Position numbers and translations under genes: made by a program
Shown here: piece after piece, positions 1-8,255 of the stretch
Layout of the letters: each line of letters starts with the position of its first letter
Position numbering within the stretch: position 1 is the stretch's first letter
NCBI RefSeq assembly: GCF_003006155.1
Contig: NZ_CP023559.1
Location: 186,001-250,000, forward strand
Origin: Salinicola tamaricis
GTDB taxonomy: Bacteria; Pseudomonadota; Gammaproteobacteria; Pseudomonadales; Halomonadaceae
DNA length: 64,000 bases
Direction of reading: 5' to 3'
Notes under the pieces: model-generated
Database searches by the model: none
What the model was told of the DNA's origin: nothing
What the model saw: the letters and a program-made list of their open reading frames with translations, nothing else

Positions 1-52
1 TTCGACTATCGTGGGACATGTGCATCCCTGCCTTTATTCTTTGGTCAAAGAC

Positions 53-69
53 AATAACCCCGGGTTATT
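53..69. promoter_or_regulatory. inverted repeat upstream of the fuconate operon
   Basis: Perfect 7-bp arms AATAACC and GGTTATT separated by CCG lie in the AT-richer leader about 160 nt before the first operon gene. The position and symmetry suit a repressor or activator site. The partner is unknown; the nearby GntR regulator is the natural candidate. Confidence 0.35.
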
Positions 70-81
70 CCAGTTGCAAAA

Positions 82-93
82 AAAACGATTATT
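82..93. promoter_or_regulatory. AAAACGATTATT motif, copy 1 (upstream of fuconate operon)
   Basis: This 12-bp AT-rich word recurs exactly at 8112-8123 in front of the gntR-type gene at the other end of the same locus. A match in both regulatory regions of one locus suggests a shared operator. That is inference from position and identity only. Confidence 0.4.
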
Positions 94-226
94 CGGGGCT
101 TCATCGCTCCTTTAGGCTGTCCAGAATCGCCGCCGAGGCCATCGATTGATGTCTCGACAATTGGCATATTCCCCGACATTAGCGCGACCCATTTCGTGCC
201 GTAAGCCATAAGGAAAACCGCGCCCC

Positions 227-1526
227 ATGACGACCATTCAGCGCGTCGAAGCCCAGGATATTCGCTTTCCCACCTCGCGTGAGCTCGACGGCTCGGACGC
301 GATGAACGCGGCGCCGGACTATTCGGCTACCTACGTCATCCTGCACACGATGCGGAAGATGGCATCAGAGGTCACGGACTCACCTTCACCATCGGCCGCG
401 GCAACGAGATCTGCGTCGCCGCGGTCAACTCCCTGGCCTCGCGCCTGGAGGGCCGGACGCTCGAGGAGATCACCGCCGACATGGGCGCCTTCTGGCGCGA
501 TCTGACCAGCGGCGACAGCCAGCTGCGCTGGCTGGGGCCGGAAAAAGGCGTCATCCATCTGGCCTGCGCGGCGATGGTCAACGCGGTGTGGGACCTGTGG
601 GCCAAGCGCGAGGGCAAGCCGGTGTGGCAGCTGCTCGCCGACATGACCCCGGAGGCACTGGTCCAGTGTCTCGACTTCCGCTTCGTCAGCGATGCCCTCA
701 CGCCAGAAGAGAGCGATCGCCCTGCTGCGCCGCCAGGCGCCGACCAAGGCCGAGCGTGTGGCGCAGCTGCGCGAGCACGGCTACCCCGGCTACACCCTCG
801 GCGGGCTGGCTGGGCTACTCGGAAGAGAAGATGCGCCACCTCTGCCGCGAGGCGCTGGACGAGGGTTGGCGCCACTTCAAGCAGAAGGTGGCGGCGACAT
901 CGAGGAGGATCGCGCCCGTGCCCGCATTCTGCGCGAGGAGATCGGCCCCGAGTGCACCCTGATGATGGATGCCAACCAGATGTGGGATGTCGACGAAGCG
1001 ATCGCCAACATGCGCAAGTTAGCCGAGTTCGATCCGCACTGGATCGAGGAGCCGACCAGCCCCGACGACATTCTCGGCCATGCCGAGATCCGCCACCGTC
1101 TGGCGCCGATCGGCGTCGCCACCGGTGAGCACTGCCATAACCGCGTCATGTTCAAGCAGCTGTTCCAGGCCGAGGCGCTCGACTTCTGCCAGCTCGATGC
1201 CGCCCGCCTGGGCGGGCTCAACGAGGTGCTGGTGGTACTGCTGCTGGCGGCCAAGTACGGCATCCCGGTATGCCCCCCGGCGGCGGCGTGGGCCTGTGCG
1301 AGTACACCCAGCACATCTCGATGTTCGACTACATCGCGGTCTCCGGTTCGCTGGAGGGGCGCCTGCTCGAGTACGTCGACCATCTGCACGAACACTTCGA
1401 GGCCCGGTGCAGATCCACCGCGGCCGCTATCAGGTACCGGATGCCCCGGGTTACGGGGTGACCATGAAAGCGGCGTCGCTCGCGGCCCACCGCTACCCCG
1501 ACGGCAGCGCCTGGCACTCCGCCTAG
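227..1526 (+). pseudogene. L-fuconate dehydratase-like enolase-superfamily enzyme, frameshifted as read
   Basis: The pieced-together protein of about 430 residues matches the L-fuconate dehydratase branch of the mandelate racemase/enolase superfamily, which dehydrates L-fuconate to 2-keto-3-deoxy-L-fuconate. The N-terminus ([20 protein letters not shown]) and internal landmarks are family-typical: KxK base motif in HFKQKV, metal ligands in LMMDAN, WIEEPTSPDD and GVATGEHCHNR, and GGVGLCEY near the end. The ATG at 227 follows an AAGGAA ribosome site. The reading frame changes near 352, 710, 800, 890, 1267 and 1405, and the last catalytic His (expected in CPHAGG) falls at a break. It heads an operon with TRAP genes. 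It is either a decaying gene or an intact gene damaged by sequencing indels. The family call is strong; the exact substrate is less certain. Confidence 0.75.
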
Positions 1527-1622
1527 CGCCGCCCCCCGGCAGGGCGCGGTCGCCTCGACAAGCCACAACAAGTTGGCGCCGTCCTGCCCCAGACCACCAG
1601 CCCACATGCTCTGGAGTCGAAG

Positions 1623-2700
1623 ATGAAAACAACCACACGAACCCTGCCGCTGCGCCGCTCATTGATGTCGCTGCTGACCGCCGGCGTGCTCGGCCTGGGC
1701 AGTCTGTCGGCCGTGGCCGCCACCGAGATGCCGCCGCTGCCCGAGGTCAAGGGCGATGTCGTGCAGGGCGATGGCAAGGACTACAGCCTCAAGTTCAACA
1801 TCGGCCTGACCCAGTCCAGCGCCCAGTACCGCGGCCTGGAGTACTTCAAGAAGATCGTCGAGCAGCGCAGCGACGGCCATATCCAGGTGCAGATGTTCCA
1901 CAGCGCCCAGCTGGGCGACGATCTGCAGTCGGTGAGCGCGCTGCAGGCCGGCACGCTGGAGATGACCTCGCCCTCGACCTCGCCGATGGTCAACATGTTC
2001 CCGCAGTTCGCGGTGTTCGATCTGCCGTTTTGTTCCCCAAGCCGGAAGTCGCCGACAAGGTGCTCGATGGCGAGATCGGCCAGCGCATGCTGAAGGAAGC
2101 CTCGACCAAGGGGCTGGTGGCGATCGGCTGGTCGGAGAACGGCTACCGTCAGCTGACCAACAGCAAGCGTCCGGTCTCCAAGCCGTCGGATCTCGACGGT
2201 CTCAAGATCCGCACCATGCAGAACCCGATCCACCTGGATATCTGGCGCACCCTGGGTGCCACCCGACGCCGATGTCGTTCGCCGAGCTGTTCACCGCTCT
2301 CGAGCAGCACGTGGTAGACGGCCAGGAAAACCCCTGGATCACCATCAAGTCCTCCAAGTTCAACGAGGTGCAGCAGTACGCCACCGAAACCAACCACGTC
2401 TACACGCCCTTCATCACGCTGGTCTCCGAGCGTTTCTGGAACCGCCTGCCGGCCGACTATCAGCAGCTTCTGCGTGACGCCGCCAAGCAGATGGGCGACT
2501 ACGAGCGCCACGTCAGCCGCAGCATGAACGACCAGATCAAGCAGGAGCTGAAAGACGAAGGCATGCAGATCACCGAGCTGACGCCGGCCCAGGTCAAGGT
2601 GTTCCAGGACAAGCTGGAGCCGGTCTACGCCAACTGGCGCGACAAGATCGGCGGTGACCTGATCGACAGCATCCGCCAGGCCGCCGCCTCGGCCCAGTAA
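1623..2700 (+). CDS. dctP: TRAP transporter substrate-binding protein DctP, two frame breaks
   Basis: This is a periplasmic solute receptor of a tripartite ATP-independent transporter, about 359 residues. A signal peptide is visible (MKTTTRTLPLRRSLMSLLTA, then an Ala-rich cleavage region). The body is DctP-like: MFHSAQLGDD, GLKIRTMQNPIHLDIWRTLGA and VVDGQENPWITIKSSKF. Frames change near 2028 and at about 2263, where one A appears to be missing from the codon for Asn in GANPTPMSFAELF. It is followed directly by dctQ and dctM. The operon context suggests a sugar acid or hydroxy acid as ligand. The frame breaks look like sequencing errors because dctQM are intact. Confidence 0.85.
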
Positions 2701-2793
2701 TCCCACCCCCGCGGCCGGTCGAGAGACTGGCCGCGTCTCATTGTCGGGGGCGTGCCGGCCTGGCCGTCACGCCCCGCTTGCTCGGAGAGCGCG

Positions 2794-3282
2794 ATGACCG
2801 CTTCCTCGTCCACTGCACGCGGCGTGCTGGGGTGGCTCAAGCTGACCCTGGAGATCGCCGTCGGCCTGCTCGTGCTGGGTGTCGTCTTCTGCGTCACCGC
2901 CAACGTCTTCGGCCGCTACGTGCTCAACTACTCCTACACCTGGGCCGAGGAGATGTCCCGGGTGCTGTTCATCTGGCTGGTGCTGCTGGGCGCCGGTGTC
3001 GGCAGTCTCGGCAACGAGCACGTCGCGGTGACCTTCTTCCGCGACAAGGCGCCGAGCGCGCTCAAGCGCGCCGCCTCGCTGCTCGCCATCGCGGTGATCT
3101 ATATCGTCTGCATCTGCATCCTGTTCGGCTTCCGCGATCTGATCTCGGGCTACACCAGCGCCACGCCGATGCTGGGCATTCCGCAGACCTTCCTCTACAG
3201 CGCCATGCCGGTGATGGCGGTCCTCACGCTGATCGCCAACAGCGTCGCGCTCGTCGCCCTGCTGCGAGGAAAAACAGCATGA
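2794..3282 (+). CDS. dctQ: TRAP transporter small membrane subunit DctQ
   Basis: A 162-residue inner-membrane protein with four predicted membrane segments and the DctQ signature around FGRYVLNYSYTWAEEMSR. I chose the ATG at 2794 because GGAGAG lies just upstream; an upstream in-frame start would add only a non-conserved leader. Its stop overlaps the dctM start (ATGA), implying translational coupling. It forms the integral-membrane complex with DctM that accepts solute from DctP. Confidence 0.9.
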   Translation: MTASSSTARGVLGWLKLTLEIAVGLLVLGVVFCVTANVFGRYVLNYSYTWAEEMSRVLFIWLVLLGAGVGSLGNEHVAVTFFRDKAPSALKRAASLLAIAVIYIVCICILFGFRDLISGYTSATPMLGIPQTFLYSAMPVMAVLTLIANSVALVALLRGKTA

Positions 3283-4535
3283 TTCTCTGGAGCATTCTCG
3301 TCGGTCTGGCGATCTGTATCGTCATCGGCATGCCGATCTCGTTCGGCCTCGCCGCCATTACCCTGTTCATCTTCTTCGAGTCGGACTATGCGCTGTCACC
3401 GATCGTGGCGCAGGCGGTCAACGGGCTCGACTCCTTCCCGCTGCTGGCGATCCCGCTGTTCATCCTGGTCGGCGAGGTGATGAGCGAGGGCGGCATCGCC
3501 ACGCGCCTGGTCCGTCTGGCCAGCGCCCTGGTCGGCTTCGTCGCCGGCGGCCTGGGGCAGGTCGCGGTGCTGACCTCGATGTTCTTCGGCGGTATCAGCG
3601 GCTCGGCGGTGGCCGACGCCTCCGCCGTCGGCAGCATGATGATCGAGCCGATGAAGCGCCACCGCTACAGCGGGCCGCTGGCCACGGCGATCGTCGTCGC
3701 GGCCTCGGTGGTGGGGATCATCATCCCGCCGTCGATCCCGATGATCCTGTTCGGCGTGGTCACCAACACCTCGATCTCGGCGCTGTTCATGGCGGGTATC
3801 GTGCCCGGCATTCTGATCACCCTGGGGCTGGCGGTGACCACCTACGTGCAGTCGCGCAAGAACGGCCGCGGCCAGCCGTTCTCGCTGCCGGAGCTGGGCA
3901 GCGCGCTGAAGGACGCCGCCCTCGCCCTGCTGCTGCCGGTGATCATCGTCGGCGGCATCCTCTCGGGGGTCTTCACCCCCACCGAGAGCGCAGCGATCGC
4001 GCTGGTCTACGCCTTCGTGGTGTCGTTCGTGATCTATCGCAGCCTCAGCCTCAAGCGCTTCTTCCAGCTCTGCATCAACACCGGCAAGCTGACCGGCGTG
4101 GTGATGCTGCTGCTCGCCTTCGCCAGCGTGCTGGCGTGGCTGCTGACCGCCAACATGATCCCGCAACAGCTGGTGGTGACCCTCTCGGCGCTGACCGACA
4201 ACCGCTTCCTGCTGCTGCTGATCCTCGCCGCCTTCCTGCTGGTGGTGGGCTTCTTCATGGACCTGACCCCGGCGATGGTGATCCTGGCGCCGCTGATGAC
4301 CCCGGTCGTGGTCAAGCTGGGCATCGACCCGGTCTACTTCGGCGTACTGATGTCCTTCATCCTCGGCATCGGGCTGATCACGCCGCCGGTGGGCACGGTG
4401 CTCTACGTCGGCTGCGGCGTGGGCAAGGTGGGTATGGAGAGTCTGGTCAAGAGCCTGCTGCCGTTCTATTTCACCCTGCTGGGCCTGCTGGTGCTGTTCC
4501 TGGTCTTCCCCGGCATCGTGCTGTGGTATCGCTGA
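3279..4535 (+). CDS. dctM: TRAP transporter large permease DctM
   Basis: A 418-residue polytopic membrane protein, normal length for DctM, which catalyses ion-coupled symport of the solute delivered by DctP. Family-typical stretches are GIATRLVRLASALVGFVAGG, FFGGISGSAVADASAVGSMM, IIIPPSIPMILFGVVTNTS and GLITPPVGTVLYVGC. The start codon overlaps the dctQ stop. A gap of 16 nt separates it from the following FAD-enzyme gene, so the whole block probably forms one transcript. Confidence 0.93.
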   Translation: MILWSILVGLAICIVIGMPISFGLAAITLFIFFESDYALSPIVAQAVNGLDSFPLLAIPLFILVGEVMSEGGIATRLVRLASALVGFVAGGLGQVAVLTSMFFGGISGSAVADASAVGSMMIEPMKRHRYSGPLATAIVVAASVVGIIIPPSIPMILFGVVTNTSISALFMAGIVPGILITLGLAVTTYVQSRKNGRGQPFSLPELGSALKDAALALLLPVIIVGGILSGVFTPTESAAIALVYAFVVSFVIYRSLSLKRFFQLCINTGKLTGVVMLLLAFASVLAWLLTANMIPQQLVVTLSALTDNRFLLLLILAAFLLVVGFFMDLTPAMVILAPLMTPVVVKLGIDPVYFGVLMSFILGIGLITPPVGTVLYVGCGVGKVGMESLVKSLLPFYFTLLGLLVLFLVFPGIVLWYR

Positions 4536-4551
4536 GCATAGGGAGACGACG

Positions 4552-5979
4552 ATGACCCGCGACAACGCCCTGATCGGCGAACTCGAAAAATTGCTGGGCC
4601 CGCGTGGCGTGCTCACCCAGGCGGATGACCTGGCCCGCTACCGCACCGACTGGACCGGGCGCCGCGGCGGCATGCCCCTGGCCGTGGTGCGACCGGAGAA
4701 CACCGCCCAGGTGGCGGATATCGTCGCCTACTGCCATCGCCACGACTTGCCACTGGTGCCCCAGGGCGGGCACAGCGGACTGGTATGCGGGGCGATGCCG
4801 GACGAGGAGCGCGCCGAGCTGGTGCTCAGCCTCGAGCGCATGAACCAGGTACGCGAACTCGACCCGCTCAACTTCAGTATGAGCGTAGATGCCGGCTGCG
4901 TGCTGCAGACCATCAAGGAGGTGGCGGAGGAAGCGGACTGCTACTTCCCGCTGGCCTTGGGCGCCCAGGGCAGCTGTCAGATCGGCGGCAATATCTCCAC
5001 CAACGCCGGCGGGCTCAATGTGCTGCGCTACGGCATGACCCGCCAGCTGGTGCTGGGCCTGGAAGTGGTGCTGCCCGACGGGCGCATCCTCAGCCACATG
5101 CGTGCACTGCACAAGAACAACACCGGCTATGACCTGAAGCAGCTGTTCATCGGCGCCGAGGGCACGCTGGGGATCGTCACCGGTGCGGTGCTCAAGCTCT
5201 TCCCCAAGCCCCAGGTCACCCGCACCGCACTGCTCGCCTGCGCCGACATCGAAGCGGTACTGGCGCTCTACGCCCAGGCCCGACGCTGCTGCTGCGATCT
5301 GCTCACCGCCTTCGAGCTGATCCCGCGGCACTGCCTGGAGCTGGCCATGCGAGCAGCGCCGGACCTGCGCGACCCGCTCGACGCGCCCCACCCCACTTAC
5401 GTGCTGATGGAGGTGGCGGCGAGCGGCCCCGCCGATCTCGATGCGATGATCGAGGCACTGTTCGAACAAGGTGCCGAGGCGGGGCTGCTGGTCGACGGCG
5501 TGCTCGCCGCCAGCGAGGCTCAGGCCCAGCAGCTGTGGCTGATCCGCGAGGCAATGCTGGAGGGCCAGCGGCAGACCGGCGAGCATCTGCGCACCGATAT
5601 CTCGCTGCCGATCTCCTCGCTGCCGCTGTTCCACGCCCAGGCCTGTCATGCCATCGCAGAGATCTGCCCGGAGGCGACGGTGATCGCCTACGGCCATATC
5701 GGCGACGGCAACCTGCACTTCAACATCCTGCCGCCGGCGACGCTGGCGGAATCCGAGCGTCCGCCCCTGCTCCACGATCTGGAGCTGCGCCTGTTCGAGA
5801 TCGTCGAAGCGTTCGATGGCAGCATCAGCGCCGAGCACGGCATCGGTCGGCTCAAGCAGGCTGCCTTTCTGGACACCCTGCCGGGGCCGGAGTACGACCT
5901 GATGCGCGGAATCAAGCATCTGCTCGACCCCCGCGAGCTGCTCTCGCCGGGGCGTATCCTGCCGACCAGCGGCGATTGA
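4552..5979 (+). CDS. FAD-binding oxidoreductase, D-2-hydroxyacid/D-lactate dehydrogenase type (GlcD family)
   Basis: A 475-residue soluble flavoprotein of the vanillyl-alcohol-oxidase/GlcD fold. The N-terminal FAD domain carries PQGGHSGLVCG (about residues 64-74) and NISTNAGGLNVLRYGMTR (about 145-162). The C-terminal substrate/FAD-linked oxidase domain has the metal-site motif GHIGDGNLHFNI and ends with SAEHGIGRLK. Such enzymes oxidise D-2-hydroxyacids (2-hydroxyglutarate, lactate) and pass electrons to ETF or quinone. The start has AGGGAG upstream. Lying between a TRAP permease and a 3-hydroxyacid dehydrogenase, it probably oxidises a hydroxy acid formed from the imported sugar acid. The exact substrate cannot be read from sequence. 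Confidence 0.85.
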   Translation: MTRDNALIGELEKLLGPRGVLTQADDLARYRTDWTGRRGGMPLAVVRPENTAQVADIVAYCHRHDLPLVPQGGHSGLVCGAMPDEERAELVLSLERMNQVRELDPLNFSMSVDAGCVLQTIKEVAEEADCYFPLALGAQGSCQIGGNISTNAGGLNVLRYGMTRQLVLGLEVVLPDGRILSHMRALHKNNTGYDLKQLFIGAEGTLGIVTGAVLKLFPKPQVTRTALLACADIEAVLALYAQARRCCCDLLTAFELIPRHCLELAMRAAPDLRDPLDAPHPTYVLMEVAASGPADLDAMIEALFEQGAEAGLLVDGVLAASEAQAQQLWLIREAMLEGQRQTGEHLRTDISLPISSLPLFHAQACHAIAEICPEATVIAYGHIGDGNLHFNILPPATLAESERPPLLHDLELRLFEIVEAFDGSISAEHGIGRLKQAAFLDTLPGPEYDLMRGIKHLLDPRELLSPGRILPTSGD

Positions 5980-6064
5980 CGCCGGCGCGGGCGGTGCGCG
6001 CGGGTCCACACCGTGTCGCGCGCTGCACACCCGGCAAGACACAGTCAGTTAAGGACAAGGCGAG

Positions 6065-6955
6065 ATGACCACACAAAGACGCGTCGGTGTTCTGGGCACC
6101 GGCATCATGGGCGCACCGATCGCCCGCCGCCTGGCCGCTGCCGGCTATGCCGTCAGCGCCTGGAATCGCAGCCGCGACAAGCTGGCACCGCTGGCCGATC
6201 ACGGTATCCACCTTGCCGCCACCCCGGCGGAGGCGGCTGATGTCGACACCCTGATCGTGATGCTCAGCTCCGGGCCGATATGCGACGAGGTGCTGCTGGG
6301 CGCGGACGGCGTGATCGCTGCCATGCCCGCCGGCAGCCAACTGATCGTGATGAGTTCGATCCCGGTGGCCACCGCCCGCGCCCAGGCCGAGGCCGCCGCA
6401 GCCCGCGGCATCGACTATCTCGACGCCCCGGTCTCCGGCGGTGAACGCGGCGCCATCGACGGCACCCTGGCGATCATGGCCGGCGGCGAGGCCAGCGCCT
6501 TCGAAGCCAGCCGCGAGCTGCTGAGCCACCTGGGCCGCCCCACCCATGTCGGCCCCGCCGGCTGCGGTGAGCTGGCCAAGCTGGCCAATCAGATGATCGT
6601 CGCCAATACCCTGGCCACGGTGGCCGAGGCGCTGCTGCTAGTGGAACGCGGGGGTGCCGACCCGGCCCGGGTACGCGAGGCGCTGCTCGGCGGCTTCGCC
6701 GACTCGACCATTCTTGCCCAGCACGGCGAGCGCATACTGGACGGAAACTTCGCTCCTGGAGGGCCGGCCAAGTGGCAGCACAAGGACACCCAGACCGCTC
6801 TGGCCGAAGCCGCCAGCCTGGGTCTGGAGCTGCCGCTGAGCCACCGCGCCGATGCCCTGTTCGGCGCCATGCTCGAACATGGCGATGGCGATCTCGACCA
6901 CAGCGGCATCATTCGTGAGCTGCGCCGCCACAATGGCCTGCCGGTCGATGACTGA
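6065..6955 (+). CDS. NAD(P)-dependent 3-hydroxyisobutyrate dehydrogenase-like reductase
   Basis: A 296-residue beta-hydroxyacid dehydrogenase. The N-terminal Rossmann motif GVLGTGIMGAPIARRL, the substrate loop DAPVSGGERGAIDGTLAIMA and the catalytic lysine in CGELAKLANQMIVAN are all present. Family members include 3-hydroxyisobutyrate dehydrogenase, tartronate-semialdehyde reductase (GarR) and L-threonate dehydrogenase (LtnD). It is the last gene of the operon, 85 nt after the FAD enzyme, with GGACAAGG before the ATG. Short 15-bp tandem duplications begin at its stop codon. Confidence 0.87.
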   Translation: MTTQRRVGVLGTGIMGAPIARRLAAAGYAVSAWNRSRDKLAPLADHGIHLAATPAEAADVDTLIVMLSSGPICDEVLLGADGVIAAMPAGSQLIVMSSIPVATARAQAEAAAARGIDYLDAPVSGGERGAIDGTLAIMAGGEASAFEASRELLSHLGRPTHVGPAGCGELAKLANQMIVANTLATVAEALLLVERGGADPARVREALLGGFADSTILAQHGERILDGNFAPGGPAKWQHKDTQTALAEAASLGLELPLSHRADALFGAMLEHGDGDLDHSGIIRELRRHNGLPVDD

Positions 6956-6995
6956 CGGGTCGATGACTAACCGGCCGATGACTAACCGGCCGATG
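6947..6995. repeat. 15-bp tandem repeats at the 3' end of the reductase gene
   Basis: Units resembling CGGCCGATGACTAAC follow one another from the final codons of the reductase gene through the intergenic gap. Two copies are exact and two are diverged. They duplicate the stop-codon region and probably arose by slippage. Confidence 0.6.
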
Positions 6996-7045
6996 GCCTG
7001 ACGCCCCAGATCGAGGCGCCGCCGGAGAGCGCGATCGGCGCGGCT

Positions 7046-7078
7046 CAGCAGCGGCTCAGCAGCGGCTCAGCAGCGGCT
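7046..7078. repeat. three tandem copies of an 11-bp unit at the 3' end of the gntR-type gene
   Basis: CAGCAGCGGCT occurs three times without gaps at 7046, 7057 and 7068. The last copy encodes the C-terminal residues and stop of the regulator on the minus strand. It mirrors the duplication at the end of the convergent neighbour. Confidence 0.75.
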
Positions 7079-8047
7079 GAGCCAGCGCAGATAGGCGGGA
7101 ATGCGGATCTCGCCATCACGCTGGAAGCTGACCAGCCGCGCCTGCACCAGTGACTCGGAACAGGCCAGATGGTCGCTCAACGTCTGACTCGCGCGTGTCG
7201 CCTGCCCCGCCGCCAGCGCTTCGAACACCTGGCGGTGGGCGGCGAAGAAGGGGTCCTCCGGCGGCAGCGCGATCTCACCGCCCAGCAGGTGCTTGCTGAT
7301 CAGCAGGATCGGCCGGGTGCGCTGCAGCATCGATAGCAGCTCGTCATTGGCGCCATGGACCAGGGCGTCATGGTGCAGGTCGTGCTCCAGCGCATCCAGC
7401 CGCCCCGGATCGATATGCGGATAGTGCCGCTCGGCCTGGGCCAGCCGCTGCAGATAGCGTTCGACGTCCTGCGCCCCGATACGGGTACACGCCTTGCCGA
7501 TCATGAACGGCTCGAGCAGGCGGCGTGCCTCGTAGAGCTGATGCAGCCGATCACTGTCCAGTGGCACCACGTTCCAGCTCGAATACTTGACCTTGGCCAC
7601 CACGCCGAGGGACTGCAACTGCAGCAGAATGCGGTGGGTCACGCTGCGACTGACGTCGAGCGTACGCGAGAGCTCCAGCTCGTTGAGCTCCAGACGCCCC
7701 TTCATCGAACCGAGCACCACATCGTGCTCGACCCGTTCGGCCAGCGCACGCCATGATTCGGTGCGCTTGACCGAGGCGCGCCCGCCAGCGGCACGGAAGT
7801 CGGCCGCAGTGAGCGAGCGCCGCACCACCTCGCTCGGCTCGCCGCCGACCACGTAGCCACGCCCTTCGAAGCGGCTGATCGCCCCCTCGTCGTGCAGCCG
7901 CGCCAGGGTCTGACGCACCGGCGAACGGCTCATGCCGAAGATCTCGGCGATATTGCTCTCCAGCAGCACCAGACCGGGCTCCAGATGACCGCTGGCCATG
8001 CTGCGCAGCAACGCCTGGTAGAGCTGGTCCTTGAGCGTCTTGACCAT
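7067..8047 (-). CDS. GntR/FCD regulator with two tandem winged-helix domains
   Basis: A 326-residue protein. Residues about 1-65 form a GntR winged helix (MVKTLKDQLYQALLRSMASG, then IAEIFGMSRSPVRQTLARLHDEG and a wing). Residues about 85-150 look like a second winged helix (ELNELELSRTLDVSRSVTHR, LQSLGVV, WNVVPLD). An all-helical FCD-type ligand domain follows (YEARRLLEPFMIGKA, LDALEHDLHHDAL). I chose the ATG at 8047 because AAGGAAC sits 5 nt upstream. It converges on the sugar-acid operon, and the AAAACGATTATT word upstream of both suggests it regulates that operon and itself. The tandem DNA-binding domain is unusual for this family. The second domain call rests on motif reading. Confidence 0.8.
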   Translation of the reverse strand: MVKTLKDQLYQALLRSMASGHLEPGLVLLESNIAEIFGMSRSPVRQTLARLHDEGAISRFEGRGYVVGGEPSEVVRRSLTAADFRAAGGRASVKRTESWRALAERVEHDVVLGSMKGRLELNELELSRTLDVSRSVTHRILLQLQSLGVVAKVKYSSWNVVPLDSDRLHQLYEARRLLEPFMIGKACTRIGAQDVERYLQRLAQAERHYPHIDPGRLDALEHDLHHDALVHGANDELLSMLQRTRPILLISKHLLGGEIALPPEDPFFAAHRQVFEALAAGQATRASQTLSDHLACSESLVQARLVSFQRDGEIRIPAYLRWLSRC

Positions 8048-8111
8048 ATCGTTCCTTAGCCATCGGTGGGCGCACCGCACCGGCGCGACACCTGTCTCGA
8101 TTCAGCGATTG

Positions 8112-8123
8112 AAAACGATTATT
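8112..8123. promoter_or_regulatory. AAAACGATTATT motif, copy 2 (upstream of gntR-type gene)
   Basis: This exact copy of the word at 82-93 lies 65 nt before the regulator start. A nearby near-palindrome centred on TGATCA (ACCATGATCATTGGT, 8128-8142) is a second candidate operator. Confidence 0.4.
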
Positions 8124-8203
8124 GCACACCATGATCATTGGTCGCTGTCCGACCATGGCCCAAACCGGTGGCGGCAGACTCGCGGCTCATACCCCGCCAA
8201 CAC

Positions 8204-8235
8204 AAAAACGCCGCCCCTGACGATCAGGGGCGGCG
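8204..8235 (-). terminator. rho-independent terminator of deaD
   Basis: A 12-bp perfect GC stem (CGCCGCCCCTGA with its complement) and a 3-nt loop are followed on the minus strand by five T residues. It sits just past the deaD stop. Confidence 0.85.
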
Positions 8236-8255
8236 TAGGACCAACAGGCCTGGGA

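Noticed and set aside
8104..8123. The AAAACGATTATT site as a Fur box
   Set aside because: Alignment to the TGATAAT-N-ATTATCA model fails in most positions, and the neighbouring genes are not iron-related.
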